A stretch of 64,000 nucleotides of DNA from CAZDDB01 sp963843285 (GCA_963843285.1 CAWJJO010000011.1:1-64000), one strand, 5' to 3'. Shown: positions 32,091-42,024, numbered from the stretch's first letter. Numbers and translations are program-made. The notes: generated from the letters alone by a model not told the origin.

Positions 32091-33632
32091 ACCTGGCTCC
32101 CGAACATTTAACCGATTGGTTAAATATAGGCCGGATGCTTCTCCGGTTGAGAAGATGGTTACCGCGTCATTCTGAAATACTTTTCGAAGACCGGGATTTA
32201 CAAAATCCGGTGAAAGGCGCCGTTCTTCCAATCCAAAGAATACGAATTGGATATGATTCTTCAATAGAAACTCCACTGACGGTTTTCGGTAGAAGTTCGA
32301 CACCATTTCCTTTTTTGCGGCGCTGTCCGGCGTACCCAGAGAATGACCCACATAAACAGGAAATCCGGTGTACGCAGGAATAAAATTGCCGGTAACAAAA
32401 CCGCTGAACACGGCGCCTTGCTTCGTTTGAGTTTGAAGCCAGTTGAAAGCGTTCCTGTAGGTGAGCGGCAAATAGTACGGCATGCGATCTGTTCGAATGT
32501 CCTGAATTTGTTGACGCATAACAAACAAGCTGCCTGCAGATGCAAACACGATCAGAAGGGCCACGACAATACCCTTCCGGAAACGCTTCAGGCCATATGC
32601 AGCCAATAAAGCGAAAGGAAATTGAACACCCGCGATCAAGCGTCTTTGAAACGATGAGGGAACATAGGCCAGAAGAAACTGGACAGAGATCCAGATCAGC
32701 AAAAATATGAGAAGGCGCTTTCTTTCCACGTCATTCCACAAGTAGATCACTCCTGGAATTCCAAGAATCATCAAAGGAAGGAATGCGCAGAGGAGGGATG
32801 GGAATGACGGTGACAACATCAACCCTTGCGCAGCACGCCAAACCGAGAATGCCGGAGTGTTCTGCATCGCTTGATAGAAAAGGAATGGCGGAAATGACAC
32901 CAGGCCCGTGCCGATCAGAAACAACAGTTGCATCCTCCGGTTCGGAAGCCGCCACAGGTTGATGACGCCGAGAACAATCAGGGTAACGGAATCAAAGGGG
33001 TGCTCCCACCAGAGGACGAGCAAGCAGACCAGATAGATGGACAACGATTTTCCCGGTTCTCGTTCCGCCGCATAGATCGAAGCTATCCCCAGCCACAGAA
33101 ACAGTAAGGAGAAGGAAAAATGCGGAGCCTCACCCAGCGAAAGGAACAGCAACGTTTCAGGAATAGAAGAATCGGCAGGGTTTGGAATCCATGGTTGCAG
33201 GATCCATCCCGCGCCGGAACTAAACGCCAGCAACACAAACATGATCTTGATCACGCTTTGGTCCTTTTCAAAAACACGAATCATGGAAGGGAGGAATGCA
33301 AGCAGGATCAAACCGCATCCGACTCGCAGGATGTGGAACACTACAGTATTCGAAAGAGAAGTGGCGCCGAAAGGAAAGGACAGCAGGAAATAGACAGGCC
33401 GTACCATAAAAGGGGAATGCGGTTCCGATGTATACAGACTGTTCATGAAGAATTTCCCGTGACGCATTTGCTCGATCCAGGATAGATGCGGGTTATAGTC
33501 TGATGCATTGATGCTCCGAATCCCGGTGTAGACAGATCCGTTCACACGGTGCAATGCTCCATAGAGGTAACAAAATGAGGAAAGCAGGATCGCAAGAAGC
33601 GAGAAACAGATGAAGAAACGAGAGGATCTCAT
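32082..33632 (-). CDS. polytopic membrane protein, possibly GT-C-type glycosyltransferase
   Basis: 516 residues with about eleven membrane helices and a ~100-residue C-terminal soluble domain. The first periplasmic loop contains SDYNPHLSWIEQMRHGKF, reminiscent of the acidic loop of GT-C enzymes, though the motif is not decisive. No closer family is recognised. It stands alone between convergent and co-directional neighbours, with a repeat upstream at 33651. Confidence 0.55.
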   Translation of the reverse strand: MRSSRFFICFSLLAILLSSFCYLYGALHRVNGSVYTGIRSINASDYNPHLSWIEQMRHGKFFMNSLYTSEPHSPFMVRPVYFLLSFPFGATSLSNTVVFHILRVGCGLILLAFLPSMIRVFEKDQSVIKIMFVLLAFSSGAGWILQPWIPNPADSSIPETLLFLSLGEAPHFSFSLLFLWLGIASIYAAEREPGKSLSIYLVCLLVLWWEHPFDSVTLIVLGVINLWRLPNRRMQLLFLIGTGLVSFPPFLFYQAMQNTPAFSVWRAAQGLMLSPSFPSLLCAFLPLMILGIPGVIYLWNDVERKRLLIFLLIWISVQFLLAYVPSSFQRRLIAGVQFPFALLAAYGLKRFRKGIVVALLIVFASAGSLFVMRQQIQDIRTDRMPYYLPLTYRNAFNWLQTQTKQGAVFSGFVTGNFIPAYTGFPVYVGHSLGTPDSAAKKEMVSNFYRKPSVEFLLKNHIQFVFFGLEERRLSPDFVNPGLRKVFQNDAVTIFSTGEASGLYLTNRLNVREPGLR

Positions 33633-33650
33633 GATTGTAGATTATCATTG

Positions 33651-33725
33651 GTAGGGGCGACTCTTGTGGTCGCCGTGACAAAAGCCCAACCCTTCAATAC
33701 GGGCGACCACAAGGGTCGCGCCTAC
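33651..33725. repeat. inverted repeat, GTAGGGGCGACC...GGTCGCCCCTAC family
   Basis: GTAGGGGCGACTCTTGTGGT and GACCACAAGGGTCGCGCCTA are the arms around ~30 bp. The second copy is at 36186. Confidence 0.8.
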
Positions 33726-33732
33726 GAGGGCT

Positions 33733-34755
33733 TTAGGCTCTGGCTTCCGTAGGAATGATTTGCAGGGTGATCAATTCTGTCCCACGCAGGACCGTCATCT
33801 TGCAGCGCACACCGATTTCTTTTTCCGTAAGGTATCTGTGCAGGTCGTCGATTCCGGAAACTGCATGAGAATCAAACGAGACAATCAAATCTCCGTCCTG
33901 CAAGCCGGCATGCTGGGCCGGACTGTTTGGCTCGACTGAATTAACCAGAATGGCGCTTTCCACCGGCAGGCGATGAAAACGGACGACCCGGCGATGCAAC
34001 GGCACCGTTTGACCAGCCACGCCGATGTATCCACGGGTAATTTTGCCGTCTTTGATCAACTGGCCTGCCACATATATGGCTGTGTTAATGGCAATTGCAA
34101 AGCACAGACCTTGTGCCGGAAGAATCACTGCCGTGTTGACGCCGATCACTTCCGCCCGGGATGTGACAAGCGGTCCGCCGGAATTTCCCGGATTGAGCGC
34201 AGCATCAGTTTGAATCACGTTATCGATCAGTCTTCCCGATTGTGACCGGAGCGAGCGCCCAAGCGCACTCACCACTCCGGCGGTCACGGTACATTGGAAC
34301 CCGTACGGATTGCCGATCGCAATTGCAACCTGACCGACTTTTACGGTATTCGAATCACCCAGCCGTGCAGGGATCAAATCGGGCGCGTTGATGCGAATCA
34401 CGGCCAGATCCGTTCCCGGATCCTCTCCGATCTGATTCGCCTGAAAGCGCCGGCCATCAGGAAGGTTCACAACCAGACGTTTTGATTCGTGGACAACATG
34501 ACTGTTTGTGAGAATAAAGCCATCCGGAGTAAACACAAAACCGGAACCGCTTCCCGCTCCATTCGCGCGTCCTGCCGGTCCACCCCGTTCGACGTCGATT
34601 TTGACAACCGATGGGCTCACACGATCGGCAACATGGATCACTGCGCGTGAATACGAATCCAGCAGCTCTTCGTCAGGCGCCGGCGGCGGCAGCGGATCTA
34701 TATCTCTCTTTGCGGAGACACTCTCCCCCGCGATCAGTTTCCATTGAGGTTTCAT
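33733..34755 (-). CDS. HtrA/DegP-like serine protease with one PDZ domain
   Basis: 340 residues. The trypsin-like domain has all three catalytic parts: His in TNSHVV (~97), Asp in GTDLAVI (~128), Ser in NPGNSGGPL (~205). A PDZ domain follows (~240-330, NSPAQHAGLQDGDLIVSFD). There is no signal peptide or membrane anchor, so unlike DegP or DegS it may be cytoplasmic unless the start is further upstream. It probably degrades or senses misfolded proteins. Confidence 0.88.
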   Translation of the reverse strand: MKPQWKLIAGESVSAKRDIDPLPPPAPDEELLDSYSRAVIHVADRVSPSVVKIDVERGGPAGRANGAGSGSGFVFTPDGFILTNSHVVHESKRLVVNLPDGRRFQANQIGEDPGTDLAVIRINAPDLIPARLGDSNTVKVGQVAIAIGNPYGFQCTVTAGVVSALGRSLRSQSGRLIDNVIQTDAALNPGNSGGPLVTSRAEVIGVNTAVILPAQGLCFAIAINTAIYVAGQLIKDGKITRGYIGVAGQTVPLHRRVVRFHRLPVESAILVNSVEPNSPAQHAGLQDGDLIVSFDSHAVSGIDDLHRYLTEKEIGVRCKMTVLRGTELITLQIIPTEARA

Positions 34756-34825
34756 TTTCTTCGATCCTTCGTTAAAAGTTACGAACCGTTGAACGTACTG
34801 TCAAGAAACTTGCAATCCAAACCTG

Positions 34826-34897
34826 GAGCCGCGGGCCTCCGTGCCCGCAACAAATGAATCATCTCTAATGGCAGGCAGGGACGCCGGCCACTCCAGT
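34826..34897. repeat. inverted repeat, GGGCCTCCGTGCCCGC family
   Basis: GGAGCCGCGGGCCTCCGTGC and GGCAGGCAGGGACGCCGGCC arms around ~20 bp; sisters at 38226, 42939, 56841 and 58735. Confidence 0.75.
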
Positions 34898-36085
34898 TCA
34901 GGGTCCTACAAATTCCCGAATCGTCTGATCCAACTTCTCCGGACTATCTTCTGTTGCATACGCGCGTGTATTCTCAAATGGAACAACTTTCAACAAGGGG
35001 AAGCTTACTTGCTTCCATTGAGCCACTCCGGGAAACATCGCGGCGCCAGACGGCAGATCCGGATCAGGAACTGAGGGAATCACCAGCAAAGGAACCTTGA
35101 TTCTCTGGATTTCTTCCGTCAAATCGGTGCCGAACAATTCGGCGGTATGATCCCACGCAAAATGAGAATCGGATTTTGACATGATCTCAGTGAGCGCTTT
35201 ACCGCGCTCGGGATTCTTGCAAAAATACGCCGCAAATCCCTGGAGATACATCGAGTAGCACTGTTGGGACGGACGGGGGAACAGCTCGATCGGAAGAAAC
35301 AACTTCGAGAGTCGTGTGCGCTCCTCCGGATTCGACTTGCCGGAAGGATCCGTTGCTGTCGGTAGCGGCGCATACAGCAATCCATTCAAGACGACCACTG
35401 CATGCAAACTTTCAGGATGATCCAGCGCGATTCTCATTGCAAGATACGCACCGGCTTGATGACCGACAAGAACAACTTTCTTCAATTTTTCCCGATGGAT
35501 CAGATTGAGGACCGCCTCCTCAGCATTCTTCCACAGGCGTTTTTGTGAGTAGTCGCGATGCTCAAATCCAGGAAGGACCGGTGTCCCGGCAAATCCAGGA
35601 AGAGTAATCGAATACATTGTGTAATTACGGGCATTTCGTTGCATGAAGGTTTCGAAAACAGTGCCGTCAAATCCAATGTCCGGAATCAGGATGACCGGAA
35701 TCTTGCCGTCGCCGCGTTTGATAACGCCCCCCAGCTCTCCCGGTTTTGCAACAGCGATTGGTTTCTGCGGAGATTCTCCCGGACATGTCATGCTGACCGC
35801 AGTTTGTACCAGGAAGTCGATGCGTCCTGATGGCGGGTTCGATCCTTGCGCATGGGCCATGGCTTCGAACAATTCCCTGAACGCAGTCTTCCGTTCCTCG
35901 CTTGTAAGATTCGGCAATTCCGCATGCGTCTTCATCTCACTCAACTTGATGATCTCGTTCTCCGGGATTTTCAAATCCAGGTAGGCGATGAGATCTTTCA
36001 TGAAATGAAGATTCGGCTCTTCCGCACCTAATAAAGAAGAAATCAGCACCATCAAGCAAGCCAGCCAACAACGAAACATTTTCAT
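34898..36085 (-). CDS. exported alpha/beta-hydrolase-fold protein with replaced nucleophile
   Basis: 395 residues; signal peptide (~1-20, WLACLMVLISSLLGA). The hydrolase fold starts near residue 120: IPVILIPDIGFDGTVFE (oxyanion strand), then LVGHQAGAYLAMRIAL, where the nucleophile elbow G-x-S-x-G reads G-H-Q-A-G. A late Asp (SVPDPDL) is present. With glutamine in place of serine it is probably not a standard esterase. It could be a binding protein or use another mechanism. Confidence 0.75.
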   Translation of the reverse strand: MKMFRCWLACLMVLISSLLGAEEPNLHFMKDLIAYLDLKIPENEIIKLSEMKTHAELPNLTSEERKTAFRELFEAMAHAQGSNPPSGRIDFLVQTAVSMTCPGESPQKPIAVAKPGELGGVIKRGDGKIPVILIPDIGFDGTVFETFMQRNARNYTMYSITLPGFAGTPVLPGFEHRDYSQKRLWKNAEEAVLNLIHREKLKKVVLVGHQAGAYLAMRIALDHPESLHAVVVLNGLLYAPLPTATDPSGKSNPEERTRLSKLFLPIELFPRPSQQCYSMYLQGFAAYFCKNPERGKALTEIMSKSDSHFAWDHTAELFGTDLTEEIQRIKVPLLVIPSVPDPDLPSGAAMFPGVAQWKQVSFPLLKVVPFENTRAYATEDSPEKLDQTIREFVGP

Positions 36086-36185
36086 CCGGGAGTACCTCCT
36101 GTCGTTCGCGAGTCTACACAGGAGGCAAATGCTTCAGCGACACTTTTGTGGTGAGCGGACAGTGTGGCAGGGCGAACGGACGCTG

Positions 36186-36258
36186 GTAGGGGCGACCCCT
36201 TGTGGTCGCCCGCTGGAGAAAGCGATTTGTTGAGGGCGACCACAAGGGTCGCCCCTAC
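36186..36258. repeat. inverted repeat, GTAGGGGCGACC...GGTCGCCCCTAC family
   Basis: GTAGGGGCGACCCCTTGTGG and CCACAAGGGTCGCCCCTAC are near-perfect arms. It abuts the end of the response-regulator gene and may terminate both converging transcripts. Confidence 0.8.
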
Positions 36259-36261
36259 GGC

Positions 36262-37041
36262 TCAGAATGCGGGTCCCAGCAACAAGCGGAGTTCCTCGCG
36301 GTAACTTCGACCCAGCGGAAGCACAGTTCCGTTCTGCAGAACTACTCGATAGTCACGTCCAAACCACTGGTGCAATTCCTTGATGCGATCTACATTGATG
36401 ATCGCGCCCCTGTGGATGCGGATAAAATGCTCCGGATTCAAATCCTTCTGGATCGATCGAATCGTTCCTCGAATCAAATAGGAAGCCTTGCCGGTATGAA
36501 TCTTGACATAATTGTCGTCCGCCTCAATCCAATCGACTTCACCGGCATTGACAAAGAGGACTTTTCCACGGTCCTTGACGGTCAGGCGATCCAGATAGCG
36601 GGGCTTTGCATTGATGGATTCAAGGAGCAGGCAGGTCCGGCGCGCCCATTCTGTTTTGTCGCGATGGAGCAATTCCGATTTTGCCCAGGCAAGAGTTTCT
36701 TCAAATCGTTTTCTCTTAAACGGCTTGAGAAGGTAATCACAGGCATGAAATTCAAAAGCCTTGATTGCATATTCATCATAGGCCGTTACAAAGATTACCA
36801 GCGGCATTTGATTCACTTCCAGCTTGTTTAACACGCCAAAGCCATCCATGCCCGGCATCTGGATGTCGAGAAAGAGAATCCCGGGATGGAATCGGCTCAG
36901 TGCGGTCAAGGCTTCTATTCCGTTAGAGCACTCAGCTACGATCTCAATTCCGGGATCGTGACGGAGCAATTCTCGAATCCGTTCACGCGCAAGCTCCTCA
37001 TCATCCACAATCATCACCGAGATCGGTTTCGCTTCAGGCAT
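36262..37041 (-). CDS. LytTR-type response regulator
   Basis: 259 residues from ATG at 37041, preceded by GGAGG at the right distance; an upstream ATG at 37068 lies deeper in the kinase gene and lacks this. Receiver domain: VDDEELARER, the phosphorylatable Asp in ILFLDIQMPGMDG (~57) and Lys in YLLKPFKRKRF. C-terminal LytTR DNA-binding domain: IEADDNYVKIHT, FIRIHRGAIINVDRI. Together with the overlapping kinase gene it forms a two-component system; targets are unknown. Confidence 0.92.
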   Translation of the reverse strand: MPEAKPISVMIVDDEELARERIRELLRHDPGIEIVAECSNGIEALTALSRFHPGILFLDIQMPGMDGFGVLNKLEVNQMPLVIFVTAYDEYAIKAFEFHACDYLLKPFKRKRFEETLAWAKSELLHRDKTEWARRTCLLLESINAKPRYLDRLTVKDRGKVLFVNAGEVDWIEADDNYVKIHTGKASYLIRGTIRSIQKDLNPEHFIRIHRGAIINVDRIKELHQWFGRDYRVVLQNGTVLPLGRSYREELRLLLGPAF

Positions 37042-38110
37042 TGTTTTCCTCCATATTTTGTGAAACATTTCGAAATGGAATTTTTATCTCTACACGCAAA
37101 CCGCCTTCCCGGCGATTGGAGAGCTGAAAATCATGACCCGCTCCATAGAGTCGTTGCAGCCGTTCGCGCACATTCCGGAGTCCGATCCCTTCAATGAGTG
37201 TTTCGGGCAGCCCGGGACCATCATCCAGAACCTGAAGCTGCAGGTAGGCATCGAGTTTGCTCGAATGGACTTCGATGCGGCCGGCTTCGGGACGTGGCGC
37301 GATTCCGTGCCGGATTGCGTTTTCAATGATCGGTTGGAGAATTAGATCGGGAACTTGCGCTTCCAGAGTCTGCGGATCGATTTCGAATTCCACGGTCAGC
37401 CGGTTTCGAAATCGGACTCGCTCGATCTCCAGATAACTGCGTAAGAATCTCAGTTCCTCTTCCAGTCTTACCTCATCGTTCGCCCGTTTTTGAAGAGTCA
37501 GACGCAGAAAATTTCCCAGCTCTCCAAGCATTTCGTCCGCTGCTTCCGCATCCTTATGAAGCAGGGCTGAAATGGAATTCAGCGTATTAAAAAGAAAATG
37601 CGGGTGAAGCTGCATTTTGAGGGCATCGAGCTGTGCTGCAACTAGCTGGCTTTTCAGGTCCGCTGTGTACCGCGCATAACTGATCGCTTGATGTCCGGAC
37701 AAAACAATCCAGTAAACAAGGATCCCAATATGAAAATCGATTGAAAAAATCATTCGAAAGATCCGTTGTAGAGTTTCGCGGGGAGGGGGATGCAGGAACT
37801 GGAAAATCATCCAATAAACGATGGAGAAGAGAACCAGATGTATCAGAGAAAGGAGAATGCTCGCCGAAATATGTATTGGAAAGAAATATCTGGATCTCGG
37901 GTAAAGAGGAAATCGTTTGCTCAAATGAAACAGAATCGGAAGCAGGAATGTCCACAGACACCACTTGGGCAGCTCCCAGCTCAGAATATTGGGCCAGCTC
38001 ATCTTAAAACCGCCTGCTACGCTCATCAACCGAAGCTGTCCGGCAAAGATGAACCCGATAAGGAGACAGGCCAGGAGAAACGCGAGCGCCTTAAAGAATC
38101 GGCGTGACAT
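37034..38110 (-). CDS. LytS/YehU-type sensor histidine kinase
   Basis: 358 residues. Four or five N-terminal membrane helices (~10-30, 45-62, 75-100, 120-145) without a periplasmic sensor domain, then the His_kinase domain with LHPHFLFNTLNSIS (phospho-His, ~168-181). The N box is NAIRHGI and the G box DDGPGLPETLIEGIGLRN. Its 3' end overlaps the regulator gene by eight bases. It likely senses a membrane or cell-envelope signal. Confidence 0.92.
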   Translation of the reverse strand: MSRRFFKALAFLLACLLIGFIFAGQLRLMSVAGGFKMSWPNILSWELPKWCLWTFLLPILFHLSKRFPLYPRSRYFFPIHISASILLSLIHLVLFSIVYWMIFQFLHPPPRETLQRIFRMIFSIDFHIGILVYWIVLSGHQAISYARYTADLKSQLVAAQLDALKMQLHPHFLFNTLNSISALLHKDAEAADEMLGELGNFLRLTLQKRANDEVRLEEELRFLRSYLEIERVRFRNRLTVEFEIDPQTLEAQVPDLILQPIIENAIRHGIAPRPEAGRIEVHSSKLDAYLQLQVLDDGPGLPETLIEGIGLRNVRERLQRLYGAGHDFQLSNRREGGLRVEIKIPFRNVSQNMEENNA

Positions 38111-38225
38111 ATCCGTCCATGTTCCAACCGGTTAACAAGTAGTGTACGCCTTTTGTGGCAGTCCGTCCGAATCTACTTGCCAGTAGCATGTTTTCTGTGG
38201 CGGAATGGAAGCCATTATTGTTGCT

Positions 38226-38300
38226 TGAGTCCGCGGGCCTCCGTGCCCGCAGAAAGTGGAATGTATATCAAATAGCGGGCAGGGGACGCCCGCCGGCTCC
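38226..38300. repeat. inverted repeat, GGGCCTCCGTGCCCGC family
   Basis: GAGTCCGCGGGCCTCCGTGC and GCGGGCAGGGGACGCCCGCC arms, in the divergent gap between the kinase gene and the peptidase gene. Confidence 0.75.
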
Positions 38301-38344
38301 ATTAGACTGGAACTGACGGTTGCAATATGTGAAAATCGTAAACT

Positions 38345-41074
38345 ATGCGATTTCACTTACTTTGGATCAGTGTTTTTCTGTTTTTACACTGCGCGGTAGC
38401 GACTGAAGTCGCTACTACACACCGCGAAGTGCATCTGGCAAATATCCGCCAGTTGACGTTTGGCGGTGAGAATGCGGAAGCGTACTTCTCCCCAAATGGA
38501 AAGCAACTCAGCTTTCAATCTACTCGTGACGGCTATCCGTGCGATCAGATTTACACCATGAATGCAGATGGTTCCGAGTTGAAACGGCTCAGCAACGGCG
38601 CCGGCCGGACGACCTGTGCGTATTTTTATCGCGACGGCAGCCGTATTTTGTTTTCTTCCACACATACAGCGGCTCCTGAATGCCCGCCTTCTGCCGATCG
38701 TAGCCGCGGCTATGTCTGGCCGCTGTACGCGTCCTACGATATTTACAGCTCGAAACCGGATGGGAGTGACCTGCGCCCGCTGATGCAGTCTCCCGGATAC
38801 GACGCAGAAGCAACGATCAGCCCGGACGGCAAGAAAATCGTGTTTACTTCGGACCGCGATGGAGACATCGAGCTTTACAGTATGGATCTGGACGGCAGCC
38901 ATGTGATGAGACTCACAAATTCACCAGGCTATGATGGCGGCGCCTTCTATTCACCGGATTCGAAAAAGATCGTCTATCGCGGCCATCACATTACGGACGA
39001 AACTGAACTAAAAGAATTTCGCGATCTGCTCAAGCAGAATCTGGTGAAACCGGCAAAGCTGGAAATTTACGTCATGGATGCTGATGGAAAGAACATGCAG
39101 CAAGTGACGCGCAACGATGCTGCAAATTTTTGTCCGTATTTTCATCCGGATGGAAAACGAATCGTTTTTGCATCGAATTTGAATGACCCGAAAGGGCGGA
39201 ATTTTGATCTTTTTCTGATCAACACGGACGGAACGGGTCAGGAGCAAATCACATTCAACGACACGTTTGATGGATTTCCCATGTTCAACCCTGATGGAAG
39301 CAAGCTTGTATTTGCTTCCAATCGCAACGATGCAAAGCCGGGGGAAACAAACATCTTTATCGCGGATTGGATTGATACGCCGGATGAAATCAGCGAAGAG
39401 CGCCTGAAGCGCGACGTCGCCTATCTTGCTTCAGATGAAATGAAAGGACGGCTGACCGGATCACCCGAAGCGCGCAGGGCAGCGGAGTATATCGCGGGTG
39501 AATTTCACAAGAGCGGACTGAAAGATGCGCCCGGAACGACCGGACCGTATCAACAGTTTGAGTTTACGTCGGGCGTGAAACTGGGTACGGGAAACGCGCT
39601 GACCGCTGATATCAAAGAAAAGACATTCCAGACAGATTCAACGGATTTCATCCCTGCCGGATTTTCCGATGATGCCTCGCTGAAGTCAGTTTCTGCCGTC
39701 TTTGCAGGCTTTGGGATCCGCGGTCCTGATTTGAAATGGGACGACTATACCGGTCTTGATGTGAAAGGGAAAGCGGTACTGGTCTACCGTTACGGACCCG
39801 AAGGAGACGATCCGAAGAGCGAATACGCGCGATTCTATCCGCTTCGCTATAAGGCATTGATCGCGCGGGAACAAGGCGCCGCAGCTCTACTGATCCTTTC
39901 AGATGAGGATGACGAGCTATTGCAGCTTCATCCTGATGCTACGTTCGGCACGGCGGGCATTCCGGTGATCAGTGTAAAGCGTTCCGTTGCATCCAAATGG
40001 TTTCAGGAGGCCGGTATGAAAATGCCGGATCCCAAGAATCCGCACGGTATGGACATGGAACTTCCGGGGATGCTCCTGTCGCTGGAGTGTCATCTGCTTC
40101 GTGAGAAATCAAAATCGGACAATGTCATCGGGTGGCTGCCTGCAACACCTGCAACAGATGCGACGATCGTGATCGGCGCGCACTACGATCACCTGGGGAT
40201 GGGGATCGAAGGATCGCTGGCTCCGAAGTGGGGCGTGGTGCACAACGGTGCCGATGACAATGCATCGGGAGTTGCCGGATTGCTGGAACTGGCCCGCGTA
40301 TTTTCGAAAAGACAACTGAAACGGAATTTGCTCTTTATCGCATTCAGCGGAGAAGAGCTGGGTGTGCTTGGCTCCAGCTACTTTGTAAAAAGTCCGGTTC
40401 TCCCGATTAAGAATATGATTGCCATGGAGAACATGGACATGATCGGCCGTTTGCGAAATCAGAAGCTTGTGGTGGGAGGCGTGGGAACGTCTCCGGCGTG
40501 GAAGGAGCTTCTGACTGCTGCGAATCAAGAGCAGCTCGATCTGAAATTTCAGGAAGACGGATATGGTCCGAGCGATCACACCTCCTTTTACTCCAAGGAC
40601 ATTCCCGTGTTGTTTTACTTTACGGGACAACATGCGGAGTATCACAAGCCGGAAGACGATCCGGCAACATTGGAATATCCGGGTTTGGCGGAAGTCATTC
40701 GCTATGTGGCCCGGGTTACGAATGGTATAGAAGAGCGGACGAAAGCGCCCGCCTTCACACGCGTGAAGGGAGGTCAGCAGGAGACAGCCGGTCGCGGTTT
40801 TCGCGTGTATCTGGGCACGATTCCGGATTACACGGAATCCGTGAAAGGCGTGAAGCTTTCCGGTGTTCGCGCGGATAGTCCCGCAGAAAAAGCCGGACTG
40901 AAAGCAGGAGATGTGATCGTCCAGTTCGGCGACCGGAAGATCGAAAACATCTATGACTACACGTTCGCGCTCCAGGAACACAAAGCGGGCGAGACAGTCT
41001 CCATTATCGTTCAGCGGGATGGAAAAGATGTTACGGTTCAGGCGACGCTGGAGAAGCGTTCCGGTGGTCAGTAA
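38345..41074 (+). CDS. exported PD40 propeller - M28 metallopeptidase - PDZ fusion
   Basis: 909 residues; signal peptide (~1-20). Residues ~30-350 are TolB-like PD40 repeats (AYFSPNGKQLSFQSTRDG, ATISPDGKKIVFTSDRDG, PMFNPDGSKLVFASNRND). A PA-like insert (~430-560) precedes the M28 zinc peptidase: IGAHYDHLGMG (~608), NGADDNASGVAGLLE, FSGEELGVLGS with the Glu pair, SDHTSFYSKDIP and a final His in FTGQHAEYHKPED. A PDZ domain closes it (DSPAEKAGLKAGDVIVQFG). Probably an aminopeptidase acting on extracellular protein. It overlaps the next start by one base. Confidence 0.92.
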   Translation: MRFHLLWISVFLFLHCAVATEVATTHREVHLANIRQLTFGGENAEAYFSPNGKQLSFQSTRDGYPCDQIYTMNADGSELKRLSNGAGRTTCAYFYRDGSRILFSSTHTAAPECPPSADRSRGYVWPLYASYDIYSSKPDGSDLRPLMQSPGYDAEATISPDGKKIVFTSDRDGDIELYSMDLDGSHVMRLTNSPGYDGGAFYSPDSKKIVYRGHHITDETELKEFRDLLKQNLVKPAKLEIYVMDADGKNMQQVTRNDAANFCPYFHPDGKRIVFASNLNDPKGRNFDLFLINTDGTGQEQITFNDTFDGFPMFNPDGSKLVFASNRNDAKPGETNIFIADWIDTPDEISEERLKRDVAYLASDEMKGRLTGSPEARRAAEYIAGEFHKSGLKDAPGTTGPYQQFEFTSGVKLGTGNALTADIKEKTFQTDSTDFIPAGFSDDASLKSVSAVFAGFGIRGPDLKWDDYTGLDVKGKAVLVYRYGPEGDDPKSEYARFYPLRYKALIAREQGAAALLILSDEDDELLQLHPDATFGTAGIPVISVKRSVASKWFQEAGMKMPDPKNPHGMDMELPGMLLSLECHLLREKSKSDNVIGWLPATPATDATIVIGAHYDHLGMGIEGSLAPKWGVVHNGADDNASGVAGLLELARVFSKRQLKRNLLFIAFSGEELGVLGSSYFVKSPVLPIKNMIAMENMDMIGRLRNQKLVVGGVGTSPAWKELLTAANQEQLDLKFQEDGYGPSDHTSFYSKDIPVLFYFTGQHAEYHKPEDDPATLEYPGLAEVIRYVARVTNGIEERTKAPAFTRVKGGQQETAGRGFRVYLGTIPDYTESVKGVKLSGVRADSPAEKAGLKAGDVIVQFGDRKIENIYDYTFALQEHKAGETVSIIVQRDGKDVTVQATLEKRSGGQ

Positions 41075-42024
41075 TGGGACAGCGTGTTTTCATCACAGGA
41101 TGTTCTGGATATCTTGCGCAGAGACTGATTGAAGCTTGCAGGCAAGTCCCCCGAATCGAATGGCTGGGCGGAATGGATGTCCGGGCCCCAAAGGAAACCG
41201 AAGGATTTCATTTCTTTCAAATGGATGTGCGTTCGTCCGGGATCGCATCCTTGTTGCTGGAGCATCGGATTGATACGATTGTGCATCTTGCGTGGGTCTT
41301 TAATCCGACTCATGAGCCTGAGCTCGAATATGAAGTAGATGTGGTCGGTAGCAAAAACGTCTTCGAAGCAGCCGCAAAAGCAAACATACCTTATGTAATT
41401 TATTTGAGCAGCACGACAGCATATGGCCCTCATGCGGACAATCCACCGCTGTTTGACGAATCATATCCGCGTCGTGGACATCCGGGTTATCTGTATGCAA
41501 AGTACAAAGCGGAAGTGGACCATATCGCGCTGGAGTTTCGCGAAAGATATCCGGAGATGCGCACGTTCATCATCCGCGCCTGCATCGTGCTGGGTCCAAA
41601 CACAAGGAACGTTGTCACAAAAATGACCGAGATGCCCGTGATGGTTGGAATCCAGGGATATGATCCTCCGATGCAGTTTGTACATGAGCAGGATATCCGG
41701 CGGCTGCTTGCATGGGCTGTGCAAAAAGAACCGGTCGGAATCTTTAATGTGGCCGGTCACGGCACCATCTTGTTTAGCCGGCTTGTGAACAATCTGCAAC
41801 GAAAGGCTGCGTGGCTTCCTGCCTGGCTTGTGTATCCGGCGCTTGGCTTCCTCTGGAAACTCCGTCTTCTTCCCTTTCCGCCGTCGATTCTGGATTTCAT
41901 CCGCTATCCGTGGGTCGCAGACACAAGCGCCTTTGACGCAGTTTATGATTTTGCAATTCAATATTCTTCGGAAGATGCGTTAATGGCGTATGCGCATGCG
42001 CGCTGGCCGGAGCTGCGGAAATAA
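41074..42024 (+). CDS. NAD-dependent epimerase/dehydratase (extended SDR)
   Basis: 316 residues. The Rossmann start VFITGCSGYLAQRLIEA (TGxxGY instead of TGxxGF), the YLSSTTAYG segment and YLYAKYKAEVDH give the Ser-Tyr-Lys catalytic set. The C-terminal part is hydrophobic (LPAWLVYPALGFLWKL). A sugar-nucleotide or sterol-type substrate is possible and cannot be decided. The start uses the last A of the upstream stop (TAATG), so it is co-translated with the peptidase. Confidence 0.82.
   Translation: MGQRVFITGCSGYLAQRLIEACRQVPRIEWLGGMDVRAPKETEGFHFFQMDVRSSGIASLLLEHRIDTIVHLAWVFNPTHEPELEYEVDVVGSKNVFEAAAKANIPYVIYLSSTTAYGPHADNPPLFDESYPRRGHPGYLYAKYKAEVDHIALEFRERYPEMRTFIIRACIVLGPNTRNVVTKMTEMPVMVGIQGYDPPMQFVHEQDIRRLLAWAVQKEPVGIFNVAGHGTILFSRLVNNLQRKAAWLPAWLVYPALGFLWKLRLLPFPPSILDFIRYPWVADTSAFDAVYDFAIQYSSEDALMAYAHARWPELRK

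Noticed and set aside
40109..40981. 290-codon minus-strand ORF opposite the M28 peptidase
   Set aside because: Antisense to a coding region with clear catalytic motifs; Cys/His/Arg-rich composition typical of shadow frames.
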